64,000 bases of DNA from Leucobacter chromiiresistens (GTDB lineage: Bacteria; Actinomycetota; Actinomycetes; Actinomycetales; Microbacteriaceae): assembly GCF_900102345.1 (NCBI RefSeq), contig NZ_FNKB01000001.1:1-64000 (forward strand), in the 5' to 3' direction. Positions 48,920-60,109 of this stretch are shown here, in pieces (within the stretch, counting starts at the first letter, position 1; each line of letters opens with the position of its first letter). Both the position numbers and the translations under genes were made by a program. Below the pieces are notes generated by a model that was given only the letters and a program-made list of their open reading frames with translations, did no database searches and had not been told where the DNA came from.

Positions 48920-49648
48920 ATGGCGGACATTGCTGCAGGTTGGTACGACGACGGCTCGGGACGACAGCGCTGGTGGGACGGATCGGCATGGACCGATCAG
49001 TTCGCTGAGGAGCAGCCCGCCGCTCCTGAACGCTCGAGCGCCATGCAGAAGGCCGCGTCCCAGATGCAGTCATTTGGTCGCAAAATGACGAACAAACACG
49101 ACCTCAGTGGCGATGAGGATGCGATCTGGACGGCAGTGGGCAAGCCGCTCACTGGGATTGGCGGCGGACGTTACAAGCTCACCGCAGAATACCTGATCTT
49201 CGAGGTCGGCACGCTCTCGTCGCGCGGCCAGCAGATTCGTACACGCGAGATCTTCGATGTTGATTCCTCGCAGACGATGGCGCAAAAGGCCCGAGGCGTA
49301 GGGAACATCACCCTTCAGGCCCGACGAGAGTCTGGCGAGGAGAAGGTCACCCTGCAGGACATCACGAACTTCCGGGAGGGCGTGAACATCATCAACCGCG
49401 TCTCCGATGAAGCCAGGCATTCGCATAGCCTGCGGGAGCGCACCTCACACTCAACGGTCTCCTACAATGGTCAGCCGCATTCCACTTCAGCCCCGCCGGC
49501 CGCCGCGCCTCCCGTCACGACCGTGGCCGAGGCATCAGGCGCGAGTGATCTGAACAGCGAACTCGAGCGTCTCGCAGCCCTCAAGGCGCAAGGCGTTCTC
49601 GACGATGAGGAGTTCAAAGCTGCGAAGCGGAAGCTGCTCGGTCTCTAG
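48920..49648 (+). CDS. DUF2510-PH domain-SHOCT protein, copy B
   Basis: Same 242-residue protein as 12670-13398. In this copy it is close to the chromosomal end of the prophage, the typical place for genes active in the lysogen. Confidence 0.8.
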   Translation: MADIAAGWYDDGSGRQRWWDGSAWTDQFAEEQPAAPERSSAMQKAASQMQSFGRKMTNKHDLSGDEDAIWTAVGKPLTGIGGGRYKLTAEYLIFEVGTLSSRGQQIRTREIFDVDSSQTMAQKARGVGNITLQARRESGEEKVTLQDITNFREGVNIINRVSDEARHSHSLRERTSHSTVSYNGQPHSTSAPPAAAPPVTTVAEASGASDLNSELERLAALKAQGVLDDEEFKAAKRKLLGL

Positions 49649-49733
49649 AGCCGCACAGCCCCATCACTCGACAAGCACCCCCTGGTTCTGAGCTTTTGCT
49701 CCGCGCGAGGGGGTGCTTCACTTTTGTGCGGCT
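49649..49733 (+). terminator. Nested double hairpin, copy B
   Basis: Second copy of the nested hairpin at 13399-13483; insulates the tRNA region from prophage transcription. Confidence 0.75.
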
Positions 49734-49747
49734 GCCAGCATGGACGG

Positions 49748-50005
49748 ATGAAGGATGAATACGGTTACCGTCTACCCACCGAGGCTGAGTGCCTCAAGGT
49801 CGCAGGTCGCGCTCTCACCAAAGGCATCCTCCGAACCATGTCTATGGATCCGCACGAAGCGGCACTCGGCGCCTACATCCCGAACGTCACGCCCTCTGTA
49901 GAAGAACTCGAGGCCCAGATCCGCGGCTTTCATGCGGAAGCAGAAGCCAGGGCTGCGAAAAAGTGTGGGCAAAATGTGGGCAAACACCCAAACGGCGACA
50001 GTTAG
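49748..50005 (+). CDS. Small hypothetical protein next to attR, copy B
   Basis: Same 85-residue protein as 13498-13755; its end again spells the 20-bp arm-type repeat (49963-49982). Confidence 0.6.
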   Translation: MKDEYGYRLPTEAECLKVAGRALTKGILRTMSMDPHEAALGAYIPNVTPSVEELEAQIRGFHAEAEARAAKKCGQNVGKHPNGDS

Positions 50006-50075
50006 AAGCCGCCGCGATCCCAGTCATAGCAACGATTATCGCTTAAGAGATTGCGGTGCCCCGGATAGGAATCGA
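49963..50075. other. attR: prophage right end in tRNA-Arg
   Basis: The left arm repeat (49963-49982) and the core (50057-50075) are present; the right arm repeat found at 13921-13940 is absent because chromosome follows. Identity with the phage-phage junction ends at base 50075. The core is at least 19 bp; its left limit cannot be fixed without the unoccupied chromosomal site. Confidence 0.88.
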
Positions 50076-50129
50076 ACCTACGACACCTTCTTTAGGAGAG
50101 AAGTGCTCTATCCACTGAGCTACCGGGGC
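50057..50129 (-). tRNA. tRNA-Arg (anticodon CCT)
   Basis: A 73-nt tRNA on the minus strand: acceptor stem GCCCCGG/CCGGGGC, D-arm with AGCTCAGTGGATAGAGC, anticodon stem CTTCT/AGAAG with loop CTCCTAA giving anticodon CCT (reads AGG), T-arm GTAGG-TTCGATT-CCTAT, discriminator A. CCA is not encoded. The 3' 19 nt are the prophage attachment core and are kept intact by the insertion. Confidence 0.97.
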
Positions 50130-50189
50130 GCGGGACCGGTCGACCGGCCCATGCGAGTCTAGCGCACCGCCCCCTCCGCCTTCACTCAG

Positions 50190-50265
50190 TGCGAGCGGGG
50201 TCGCTTCGAGAGCGTGTCGCGGCGGAACGCATGGCCGACACACTCCCGAAGTGACCCCGCTCGCA
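50190..50265. other. Large stem-loop between tRNA-Arg and the NlpC/P60 gene
   Basis: A 19-bp stem with one G-T pair (TGCGAGCGGGGTC... at 50190-50208 with 50247-50265) encloses a second stem GTGTCG/CGACAC. It lies in chromosomal DNA just outside the prophage. It could be a terminator of the region or a REP-like structure; no T-run is present. Confidence 0.5.
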
Positions 50266-50295
50266 CAATTTAGAGTCGGCGGCGCGGGAACGCGA

Positions 50296-50325
50296 AAGCG
50301 GGCGGGGTCGAAACCCCGCCCGCTT
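50296..50325. terminator. Terminator after the NlpC/P60 gene
   Basis: Perfect 13-bp stem (AAGCGGGCGGGGT 50296-50308 with ACCCCGCCCGCTT 50313-50325) and CGAA tetraloop, 21 bases beyond the stop of the leftward gene at 50347. Confidence 0.8.
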
Positions 50326-50346
50326 GAGCGCGTGTACCCGTTCGGG

Positions 50347-51117
50347 TTAGAAGCGGACCACCGTCAGGCCGGTCTCGCCGCCGGGAGCGATCGGGCCGAT
50401 GCGGGTCGTGCCGCCCCAGCCGCCGTGCACGGCCTGGCCGTTGCCGATGTAGACGCCGACGTGCTGGCCCGGGAAGACGAGGATGTCGCCGGGAGCGTAG
50501 CTGCCGCTCGTGACCACCGTGCCGCCGAGCGCGGTGTACTCGTGCACCTGCGTGCCGAGGTCGCCGGCGGGGATGCCCACTGCGCGCAGCGACTTCTCGA
50601 CGAGCGCGGTGCAGTCCTGGTTGACGCCGAGCTGCGCGAGCGCCGCGTCGACGATGCCCTGAGCGCCGCTTCCGGGAGGAACGTCGCCCTCCTGCGGAGC
50701 CTCGGGAGCCTCGCCCGCAGCGGCGGGTGCGCCGCCCTCGGCGGGAGCTGCGGCGTCTGCAGCCTGCTGCTCGGCGAGCTGCTCGGCCTTCTCGGCGTCC
50801 GCTTCGGCCTTGTCGGCCGCCTTCTTCTTCTCGGCGGCGACCGCAGTGGCTTCGCTGCCCTCGGCGTCGACGACGACGTTCGCCACCGGCGCGGCAGTGC
50901 TCGTCTGGAGCGTCTGCGCGGCCAGGAACCCGTCGGGAACCTCGTTGACACCGGCGGGCGTCTCGTTCGTCGCGTACGCCGGGATGGAGAACGTGCCGAC
51001 CATGCCCAGGCTCAGTGCAGCTGCGCCGGCCATCTGTACGATCCGCTTCGCTCGCGACGGAGTGCGTCCGACGAGCTCGCTCGGAAGCACGATGTCCGTG
51101 CTGGAGTGCTGAGTCAC
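50347..51117 (-). CDS. NlpC/P60 family cell-wall endopeptidase, secreted
   Basis: A 256-residue peptidoglycan hydrolase. Basic N-terminus, then a signal/anchor segment (IVQMAGAAALSLGMVGTFSIPAYA, about 26-49), a long Ala/Glu/Lys-rich helical linker (about 85-145), and a C-terminal NlpC/P60 domain with Cys169 (DCTALVEKSL), His219 (GQHVGVYIG) and a further His231. It should cut the peptide stem of peptidoglycan during growth or division, as in RipA-like proteins. The gene stands alone with a strong terminator behind it. Chromosomal, not phage. Confidence 0.9.
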   Translation of the reverse strand: MTQHSSTDIVLPSELVGRTPSRAKRIVQMAGAAALSLGMVGTFSIPAYATNETPAGVNEVPDGFLAAQTLQTSTAAPVANVVVDAEGSEATAVAAEKKKAADKAEADAEKAEQLAEQQAADAAAPAEGGAPAAAGEAPEAPQEGDVPPGSGAQGIVDAALAQLGVNQDCTALVEKSLRAVGIPAGDLGTQVHEYTALGGTVVTSGSYAPGDILVFPGQHVGVYIGNGQAVHGGWGGTTRIGPIAPGGETGLTVVRF

Positions 51118-51310
51118 GTGTATATCTGCCTTACTGTTGCCAACTGGTGTCTGCGTCAGGTGCAGCCCTTGCGGGCCGCGACCGTTAAAGCGTAACCGAA
51201 CATCACGAATATGTCACGCTCAGGTCACGAAACCTTCAAGTACCGCTGAAACAAGCGCCCGCGCTCGCCTGCGGGGGCCTCGGAGTATCTCGATGCCGAG
51301 CGACCACGAC

Positions 51311-54593
<3,283 letters not shown>

Positions 54594-54609
54594 GCGCGAG
54601 CGGCGCCGG

Positions 54610-54638
54610 GACGGCCCGCCCGGGCGGGGCGGGCCGTC
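54610..54638 (+). terminator. Hairpin after serC
   Basis: 11-bp stem GACGGCCCGCC (54610-54620) with GGCGGGCCGTC (54628-54638), 7-nt loop. No T-run. The DNA from 54640 to 54855 holds nothing I can assign. Confidence 0.6.
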
Positions 54639-54855
54639 GGGCCCGGGCGCCTAGGGGGTAAGCTCCGGGCCCGACGGGAAGCGGGGGTCGCGAGCGCTCG
54701 GGCATCGCCGCAGCGATCGCGACGCGCATCCGCTTCTGTTCCGGGGCGCCCGTCGGCAGGAAGACCCCGGACGCCCCGGCCCTGCACCCACGATATGCAG
54801 CGGCGCACGGAACCGGATCCGGGAGATCTACGTATTCCGCGCGCGGCGGGGGCGG

Positions 54856-55130
54856 CTACTCCTCGGAGTCGTCGTCCTCGGAGTCGTCGTCTTCGGAGTC
54901 GTCGTCCGATTCGTCGTCGACGTCGTCGGTGTCCTCGTCGAAGAGGTCGGCGTCGTCGGAGTCGTCGTCGATGTCCTCGTCCTCGGAATCGTCGTCATCC
55001 GTGTCGTCGCCGTCCGAATCGTCGTCGTCCGAATCGTCGTCGAACGCATCGGCGTCCTCGTCGAGGTCGACGCCGTCGAGGTCGTCGTCGAAATCGTTCT
55101 CGAGCTCGTCGTCCTCCGCGTCCGCCGCCT
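54856..55130. repeat. GTC/TCG trinucleotide-rich repeat coding the acidic tail
   Basis: On the plus strand this stretch is dominated by TCGTCG, TCCTCGGAG and TCGTCCGAATCG units, coding Asp-Asp-Asp-Ser-Glu-type repeats on the minus strand. Such repeats can change length by slippage. Confidence 0.7.
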
Positions 55131-55494
55131 CGTCGTCATGCGGGTCTCCCGCGGCATCCGCCTGCTTGGCGTGCCCCTCGCGGTACTGCGCGAGGCGCTC
55201 GGACCACGGCACCCAGTCAGGAGCGATCACCGAGTCGGGGCCGGGCAGCAGCTCCACCTCGAGCACCGTCACCGGCGCGTCCTCGCTCGTGCGGGCGAGG
55301 GTCGCGGCCCACCGCCACCCCGGGTAGCCCGCCAGACGGCATTCGAACAGCAGGGTGAGCACGTGGGCCTCTTCGACCTCGTATCCCGCGTCGGCACCGA
55401 TCATCGAGGGGTCGGTGATCTCGGCCAGGGCGGCGCGCGCCTGGTCGCGCGCGGCCAGCAGCACCGCGTCGGGCGTGAGCTCGGTCTCAGACAT
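54856..55494 (-). CDS. DUF3027 family protein with acidic repeat tail
   Basis: A 212-residue protein. Residues about 1-110 are a DUF3027-type domain, known only from actinobacteria (AARDQARAALAEITDPSMIG, EEAHVLTLLFECRLAGYPGWRWAATL, PGPDSVIAPDWVPWSERL). The remaining about 90 residues are nearly all Asp, Glu and Ser. I use ATG 55494 since it overlaps the stop of the cold-shock gene slightly; another ATG at 55503 is in frame. The pairing with a cold-shock protein gene is usual in this group and suggests an RNA-related role, but the function is not established. Confidence 0.85.
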   Translation of the reverse strand: MSETELTPDAVLLAARDQARAALAEITDPSMIGADAGYEVEEAHVLTLLFECRLAGYPGWRWAATLARTSEDAPVTVLEVELLPGPDSVIAPDWVPWSERLAQYREGHAKQADAAGDPHDDEAADAEDDELENDFDDDLDGVDLDEDADAFDDDSDDDDSDGDDTDDDDSEDEDIDDDSDDADLFDEDTDDVDDESDDDSEDDDSEDDDSEE

Positions 55495-55864
55495 CGAAAT
55501 CATCCGCCACCCGTCGCAGCATCGTGGCGACCTTTCGCGATTGCGAGCGCTCGGGGTACTGCCCGTGCTTCAGCCGCTCGCCGAGCCCGTCGAGCAGCTT
55601 GACCAGATCCTCGATGATCACCGCCATCTCGTCGGCCGACTTGCGGCTGCGCTTCGCGAGGCGCGGGGTGTCGAGCACCTGCACGGAGAGCGCCTGCGGG
55701 CCGCGCCGTCCATCGGCGACGCTGTACTCCAGACGCGTTCCGGCCTGGATGTCGGCGTCCTCCGGAACGACCGACGCGTGCAGGTACACCTGTGCGCCGT
55801 CATCCCCCTGGATGAACCCGAAGCCCTTCGCCTCGTCATAGAACCTGACCTTGCCGTTCGGCAT
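55487..55864 (-). CDS. Cold-shock domain protein with C-terminal extension
   Basis: A 125-residue protein. The first 67 residues are a cold-shock domain with RNP1 KGFGFI and an RNP2-like VYLHASV, which binds single-stranded RNA/DNA. The extra about 58 residues (LDTPRLAKRSRKSADEMAVI and a helical end) are found in a longer actinobacterial CspA subgroup. ATG 55864 follows GGAGGGG. It is the upstream partner of the DUF3027 gene, with an 8-base overlap. Confidence 0.9.
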   Translation of the reverse strand: MPNGKVRFYDEAKGFGFIQGDDGAQVYLHASVVPEDADIQAGTRLEYSVADGRRGPQALSVQVLDTPRLAKRSRKSADEMAVIIEDLVKLLDGLGERLKHGQYPERSQSRKVATMLRRVADDFDV

Positions 55865-55990
55865 GCCTCGTTCCCCTCCGTCTCCTCGTGATGCGCCGCG
55901 GAGCCCGCGCGCTCGTTCGCGAGCGCGCTCCCCGAGCATTCAGCCAATTCTAGCGGAGCAACTTGCTCTCGCGCGGAGCCGGGATGCCGA

Positions 55991-55996
55991 TAAAAT
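55991..55996 (+). promoter_or_regulatory. -10 element, leaderless start of small membrane gene
   Basis: TAAAAT ends seven bases before ATG 56004, as for serC. Confidence 0.55.
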
Positions 55997-56003
55997 GGAG
56001 CGG

Positions 56004-56270
56004 ATGTCCACTGAACCCAGCACCCCGTCGATCCTCGAGCGGATCCTCGCCTACGCGTCGCTCTCCATCATCGCGCTGGCGCTCCTCTCCTTCTTCGCGA
56101 CCCTGATCGTGGGGATGAACGATCGCTTCGCGCTCGCCGAGGGCCTCTGGCCCCTCGTGTACGGCATCTCGATGATCGGTCTGCCGATCGGCTTCGTGCT
56201 GCTGATCGCGCTGCTGATCCTGACCCAGCGCCGCCGCCGCACGGAAACCCGGAAGCTCTCCGGCCGCTAG
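56004..56270 (+). CDS. Small two-helix membrane protein
   Basis: An 88-residue protein with membrane helices near 17-38 and 52-75 and a basic tail QRRRRTETRKLSGR. The start at 56004 fits the -10 box; an ATG at 55995 lies inside that box. It precedes the helicase-associated gene by 13 bases. Conserved hypothetical in appearance; no function assignable. Confidence 0.7.
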   Translation: MSTEPSTPSILERILAYASLSIIALALLSFFATLIVGMNDRFALAEGLWPLVYGISMIGLPIGFVLLIALLILTQRRRRTETRKLSGR

Positions 56271-56283
56271 GTCGGATGCGCTG

Positions 56284-58242
56284 ATGAGCGGCACACTCGC
56301 GCTCGCCTCCGCCATCGCGGAGATGGATCGCGACACCCTTGCGGCTCTGGTGCGCAGCCGACGGCCCCACGCGCACGCGAGCATCAACGACCCGATCGGG
56401 CTCGCGTCGGATCTCTTGAAGCCGGACTCGATCGCCCGCGCACTCGCCCCGCTCGATCGCGCGCAGCTGGCGGCGGTCCGCGACCCGCGCTCCGCCGACT
56501 CGGCCCGCATCGAGCAGCTCCGGGGCCTCGGGCTCGTCGGTCGCGACGGCGACGCGGCCGTCGCGCTGCCCGAGGTCGAAGCCGTGCTCGACGATGCGCT
56601 GGCCGCGGCTGGATCGGGTGATGCGCCGCGCGCGGCGGGCGCGCTGCCGACCGGCGCCGAGGCCGGCCCCGACCCCGATCCCGACCCCGACCCCGACACG
56701 AGCGTCTGGTTCACCTCGGCCCTGACCGCAGTGGGGCAGGCGGCCGAGTGCCTCCGCATGCTGCGCGACCGCCCGGGCAAGCTCAACCGGTCGGGCAGCA
56801 TCGCCGTCGCCACGGTGAAGCACCTCGCGGAGGCCACGGCGATCGAACCCGACGAGGTGACGCTCGCGCTCGCCGCACTGCTGCGCGCAGACCTCATCGC
56901 CGCGCTCGCCGACGACCAGCTCCTCATCGCCGCATCCGGCTCCGGTTCCTGGCTCGCCAGCGCCCACGTCGAGCGGTGGATCGCGCTCGCCCGGGCCGCC
57001 GCGCTCTCCATGCCGGCCCCGCTGCGCGCCGAGTGGGCGGCGGCGGCTCGGCCCAGCTGCGACGTGCGAGCGCTCGCCGCAGCCGTGCCCGAGGAGTACC
57101 CCCTGCTCCCCGCGGCCGATCTCGCCGCGGTCGCCGATTTCGCGCGGCTCGCCGAGTACCTCGGCCTCACCGTGGCCGGCCGCTGCACCGACGTCGCCGA
57201 CGCGCTGCTCGCCCGGGACGGCGTCGGCGTCGCCGAACCCCGCGGCGCCGGCGACGCCGACGTGGTCGCCCGGGTCGCCGCAGCCATGCCCGAGACCGCC
57301 GCGGGCGTGTACGTGCAGCCCGACCTCAGCGTCGTCGTACCGGGCCCGCTGCCGCCCCGCGACGAAGCGGTGCTGGTGGCGCTCGCCCGGCCCGAGCACA
57401 TCGGGGTCGCATCGACCCGCCGCATCAGCGAGGCCTCCATCGCGGGCGCGTACGAGCGGGGCCTCACCCCCGCCACGGCGCGCGAGGCGTTCGCGCGCAT
57501 CTCGCTCACCGGCATCCCCCAGCCGCTCGAGTACCTGCTCAGCTCCCTCGGGGAGCGGGTCGGCGGCATCGTCGTGAGCGAGCACCACGGCGACGAGGGC
57601 CGCACACGGCTGGCGTTCGCGCGCGCCGAGCTCGCCGCGACGATCCTCGTCGATCGCACCCTGCAGCACCTGCAGCTGCACCGCACCCGCGCGTCGGAGA
57701 CGGAGCTCTTCTCGCGCCTGAGCCCCGACCATGTGCTCGCCGCCCTCGCCGACGCCCGCTACCACGCCTCATCGGGGGCGGCGGCGCTGCACGAGGCGGA
57801 GGGGGCGCTCGATGCCCCGCCGGAGGCCGCGCGCACGGACGAGCCGGAGACCGAGCCGGGCGCGGACGCGAATGCGGACGGCGCGCCGAGCAACGCGCCG
57901 CGCACCGGGTCGGGCACCGCGCCGAGCAGCGCAGCGGGCGCTGCGGCGAGCGCAGCGGCCCCCGACCGGGATCACTCGCCTTCTCCGCAGGAGGCGCTGG
58001 TCGATCGCGTCTTCACCGCCGCGCGCTCCGAGCCGGGCACCGGCGACTTCACGCGGCGGCTCGAACTCGCGATCCGCGACCGCAGCCCCGTGCGCGTCAC
58101 GGCGGAGTCGCGCGGTGAGGTGCGCACGTTCACGCTGCTGCCGGTCTCCGTGAGCGCGGGGCGGCTGCGGGCCGCCGACCAGTCGGCCGGCGTCGAGCGC
58201 ACCCTGCCGATCACCCTGATCACGGCGGTCGAGTCGGTCTGA
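56284..58242 (+). CDS. Helicase-associated (XPB partner) protein
   Basis: A 652-residue protein of the type that lies next to XPB helicases in actinobacteria. The N-terminus (LASAIAEMDRDTLAALVRSRRP, IGLASDLLKPDSIARALAPL) carries winged-helix-like repeats. The middle (about 290-500) holds VYVQPDLSVVVPGPLPP and ATAREAFARISLTGIPQPLEYLL, matching a helicase C-terminal-associated domain. A low-complexity Ala/Glu/Pro linker (about 500-565) follows, then a WYL-like end (SPVRVTAESRGEVRTFTLLPVSV). It has no ATPase motifs itself. Probably a partner in transcription-coupled or repair processes of the downstream helicase. Confidence 0.8.
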   Translation: MSGTLALASAIAEMDRDTLAALVRSRRPHAHASINDPIGLASDLLKPDSIARALAPLDRAQLAAVRDPRSADSARIEQLRGLGLVGRDGDAAVALPEVEAVLDDALAAAGSGDAPRAAGALPTGAEAGPDPDPDPDPDTSVWFTSALTAVGQAAECLRMLRDRPGKLNRSGSIAVATVKHLAEATAIEPDEVTLALAALLRADLIAALADDQLLIAASGSGSWLASAHVERWIALARAAALSMPAPLRAEWAAAARPSCDVRALAAAVPEEYPLLPAADLAAVADFARLAEYLGLTVAGRCTDVADALLARDGVGVAEPRGAGDADVVARVAAAMPETAAGVYVQPDLSVVVPGPLPPRDEAVLVALARPEHIGVASTRRISEASIAGAYERGLTPATAREAFARISLTGIPQPLEYLLSSLGERVGGIVVSEHHGDEGRTRLAFARAELAATILVDRTLQHLQLHRTRASETELFSRLSPDHVLAALADARYHASSGAAALHEAEGALDAPPEAARTDEPETEPGADANADGAPSNAPRTGSGTAPSSAAGAAASAAAPDRDHSPSPQEALVDRVFTAARSEPGTGDFTRRLELAIRDRSPVRVTAESRGEVRTFTLLPVSVSAGRLRAADQSAGVERTLPITLITAVESV

Positions 58243-58315
58243 TCCGGCTTGCGCCGGACCATGCGCGGGGCCGCGCTGAGCGCACGACGCACTCCGCCGG
58301 TACAGCGATGCGCGG

Positions 58316-58321
58316 TAGACT
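58316..58321 (+). promoter_or_regulatory. -10 element of the XPB helicase gene, leaderless
   Basis: TAGACT lies eight bases before ATG 58330, giving a near-leaderless transcript. No Shine-Dalgarno precedes the ATG. Confidence 0.5.
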
Positions 58322-58329
58322 CGCTCGTT

Positions 58330-59994
58330 ATGACTCTCGGCCCCCTCATCGTGCAGAGCGACCACACCGTGCTCCTCGAAGTCGCCCACCCCGACGCCGA
58401 GGACGCGCGGCACGCGCTCGCCGTGTTCGCCGAACTCGAGCGCGCGCCCGAGCACATCCACACCTACCGCATCACCCGCCTCGGCCTGTGGAACGCGCGC
58501 GCCGCCGGCCACACCTCCGAGGAGATCCTCGAGACGCTGAACCGGTACGCGAAGTTCCCCGTGCCGAGCGGGGTCGCGAATGAGATCGCCGACACGATGC
58601 GCCGCTACGGGCGCCTCACGATCGAGCGCGCACCGGTGCCCGGCGAAGCCTCCGCCGAGGAGGCCCCCACTCAGCTCGTGCTGCGCTCGGAGGATCCGAT
58701 GGTGCTGCGCGAGGTCGCGAGCGCGAAGAAGATCGCCCCGCTGCTCGGCAACCGGATCGACGAGCACACGTTCCCCGTCGAGGCGTGGGCCCGCGGCGAG
58801 CTCAAGCAGCAGCTGGTGGCCCGCGGCTGGCCCGCGGAGGACCTCGCCGGCTATCGCGCCGGGGAGCCCTACGACATCTCGCTGGCTGAAGACGGCTGGG
58901 AACTGCGCGACTACCAGGCGAAGGCCGTCGAGGCCTTCCAGCGGGGCGGCTCGGGCGTCGTCGTGCTGCCGTGCGGTGCGGGCAAGACCATCGTGGGCGC
59001 GGCGTCGATGGCGGCGGTCGGCGCGAAGACCCTGATCCTCGTCACGAACGCGGTGTCGGCGCGCCAGTGGCGCGACGAGCTGCTGCGCCGCACGAGCCTC
59101 ACCGAGGACGAGATCGGCGAGTACTCGGGGCAGGTGAAGGAGGTCAAGCCCGTCACCATCGCGACGTACCAGATTCTCACGAGTCGCAGGAAGGGCGAGT
59201 ACGCGCACCTCTCCCTGCTCGACGCGGAGGACTGGGGCGTGATCGTGTACGACGAGGTGCACCTGCTGCCCGCGCCCGTGTTCAAGCTCACGGCCGACCT
59301 GCAGGCGCGCCGCCGCCTCGGCCTCACCGCGACGCTGGTGCGCGAGGACGGCCGGGAGGGCGACGTGTTCAGCCTCATCGGGCCGAAGCGCTACGACGCG
59401 GCGTGGAAGGACATCGAGGCGCAGGGCTTCATCGCCCCCGCAGCCTGCTTCGAGGTGCGCGTCGACTTCGGGGAGGCGGAGCGCATGGAGTACGCCGTCG
59501 CCGAGGATCAGGATCGCTACCGCATCGCCTCGAGCGCCCTCATCAAGCAGCCGGTCGCCCGGCGCATCATCGACCGCCACCCGGGCGAGAGCGTCCTGGT
59601 GATCGGGCAGTACATCGACCAGCTCGAGTCGATGGCGGAGGCGCTCGGCGCACCCCTCATCACGGGGCAGACCCCGGTGGACGAGCGCGAGCGGCTGTTC
59701 CAGGCGTTCCGCAGCGGCGCGGAGAAGATCCTCGTCGTGTCGAAGGTCGCGAACTTCTCGGTGGATCTCCCCGACGCCTCGGTCGCGATCCAGATCTCGG
59801 GATCGTTCGGCTCGCGCCAGGAGGAGGCTCAGCGGCTCGGGCGACTGCTGCGCCCGAAGTCGAACGGCGCCACGGCGTCGTTCTACACGCTGATCACCCG
59901 CGACACCGTCGACCAGGATTTCGCGCAGAACCGGCAGCGCTTCCTCGCCGAGCAGGGGTACGCGTACACGATCCTCGACGCCGACCAGCTCTGA
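58330..59994 (+). CDS. XPB/Ssl2-type DNA repair helicase
   Basis: A 554-residue SF2 helicase. Damage-recognition-like N-terminus with a helicase-XPB N-domain (about 1-160), then Walker A LPCGAGKT (about 213-220), DEVH box (308-311), TATLVREDGREGD (motif III and the RED motif), and QRLGRLLRPK (motif VI). Bacterial XPB unwinds DNA with 3'-5' polarity and is thought to serve repair. It is preceded by its likely partner protein. Full length. Confidence 0.93.
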   Translation: MTLGPLIVQSDHTVLLEVAHPDAEDARHALAVFAELERAPEHIHTYRITRLGLWNARAAGHTSEEILETLNRYAKFPVPSGVANEIADTMRRYGRLTIERAPVPGEASAEEAPTQLVLRSEDPMVLREVASAKKIAPLLGNRIDEHTFPVEAWARGELKQQLVARGWPAEDLAGYRAGEPYDISLAEDGWELRDYQAKAVEAFQRGGSGVVVLPCGAGKTIVGAASMAAVGAKTLILVTNAVSARQWRDELLRRTSLTEDEIGEYSGQVKEVKPVTIATYQILTSRRKGEYAHLSLLDAEDWGVIVYDEVHLLPAPVFKLTADLQARRRLGLTATLVREDGREGDVFSLIGPKRYDAAWKDIEAQGFIAPAACFEVRVDFGEAERMEYAVAEDQDRYRIASSALIKQPVARRIIDRHPGESVLVIGQYIDQLESMAEALGAPLITGQTPVDERERLFQAFRSGAEKILVVSKVANFSVDLPDASVAIQISGSFGSRQEEAQRLGRLLRPKSNGATASFYTLITRDTVDQDFAQNRQRFLAEQGYAYTILDADQL

Positions 59995-60070
59995 GGGCCG
60001 CGCTGCGGGGCGCTGCACGCTCCCCCGCTCCTCGCTCCGCGCCTCCCCGAATGCGGCGTGCGTACACTAA

Positions 60071-60084
60071 TGTGAACGTACACA
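60071..60084. promoter_or_regulatory. LacI-type operator upstream of its regulator gene
   Basis: TGTGAACGTACACA, a near-palindrome, 25 bases before the regulator ATG. A close match lies at 61188-61201 before mmsA, suggesting autoregulation plus control of the transporter. Confidence 0.75.
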
Positions 60085-60109
60085 TTCGACTTTCGGCGTG
60101 GAGGCCCTG

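Larger units (their letters stand above)
13807..50075. mobile_element. Complete HK97-type siphovirus prophage, copy B
   Basis: A complete temperate phage genome lies between two copies of a 19-bp core that is the 3' end of a tRNA-Arg gene; the repeat unit is 36250 bp. Order: integrase and immunity genes (leftward), early and replication genes, terminase, portal-MuF, protease, capsid, connectors, tail, lysis, accessory genes. All structural and lysis genes expected of an HK97-type siphophage are present and open, so it looks potentially functional. It integrates at tRNA-Arg(CCT), whose full sequence is restored at the right end (attR). Confidence 0.93.
36251..50075 (+). repeat. 13.8-kb direct repeat of bases 1-13825
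   Basis: Every coding region between 1 and 13755 recurs here 36250 bp later with the same protein sequence, except the second gene, where residues 4-7 differ through two compensating indels (GLTS here, DSPP in the left copy). Identity stops at base 50075 (13825 in the left copy): the left copy goes on into phage DNA next to the integrase, this one into the body of a tRNA gene. The repeat is the overlap between two tandem prophage copies, not an independent element. Confidence 0.95.

Noticed and set aside
51118..51310. Riboswitch (c-di-AMP type) upstream of the NlpC/P60 gene
   Set aside because: Such switches regulate some actinobacterial wall hydrolases, but I could not find the conserved core. 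Only a small GCCCGC-type hairpin and a weak promoter are visible.
57769..60018. 749-residue leftward open frame opposite the XPB helicase region
   Set aside because: It is antisense to two well-supported genes. Long antisense frames are expected in high-GC codon-biased DNA, and its product is Arg/Ala/Val-rich without motifs.
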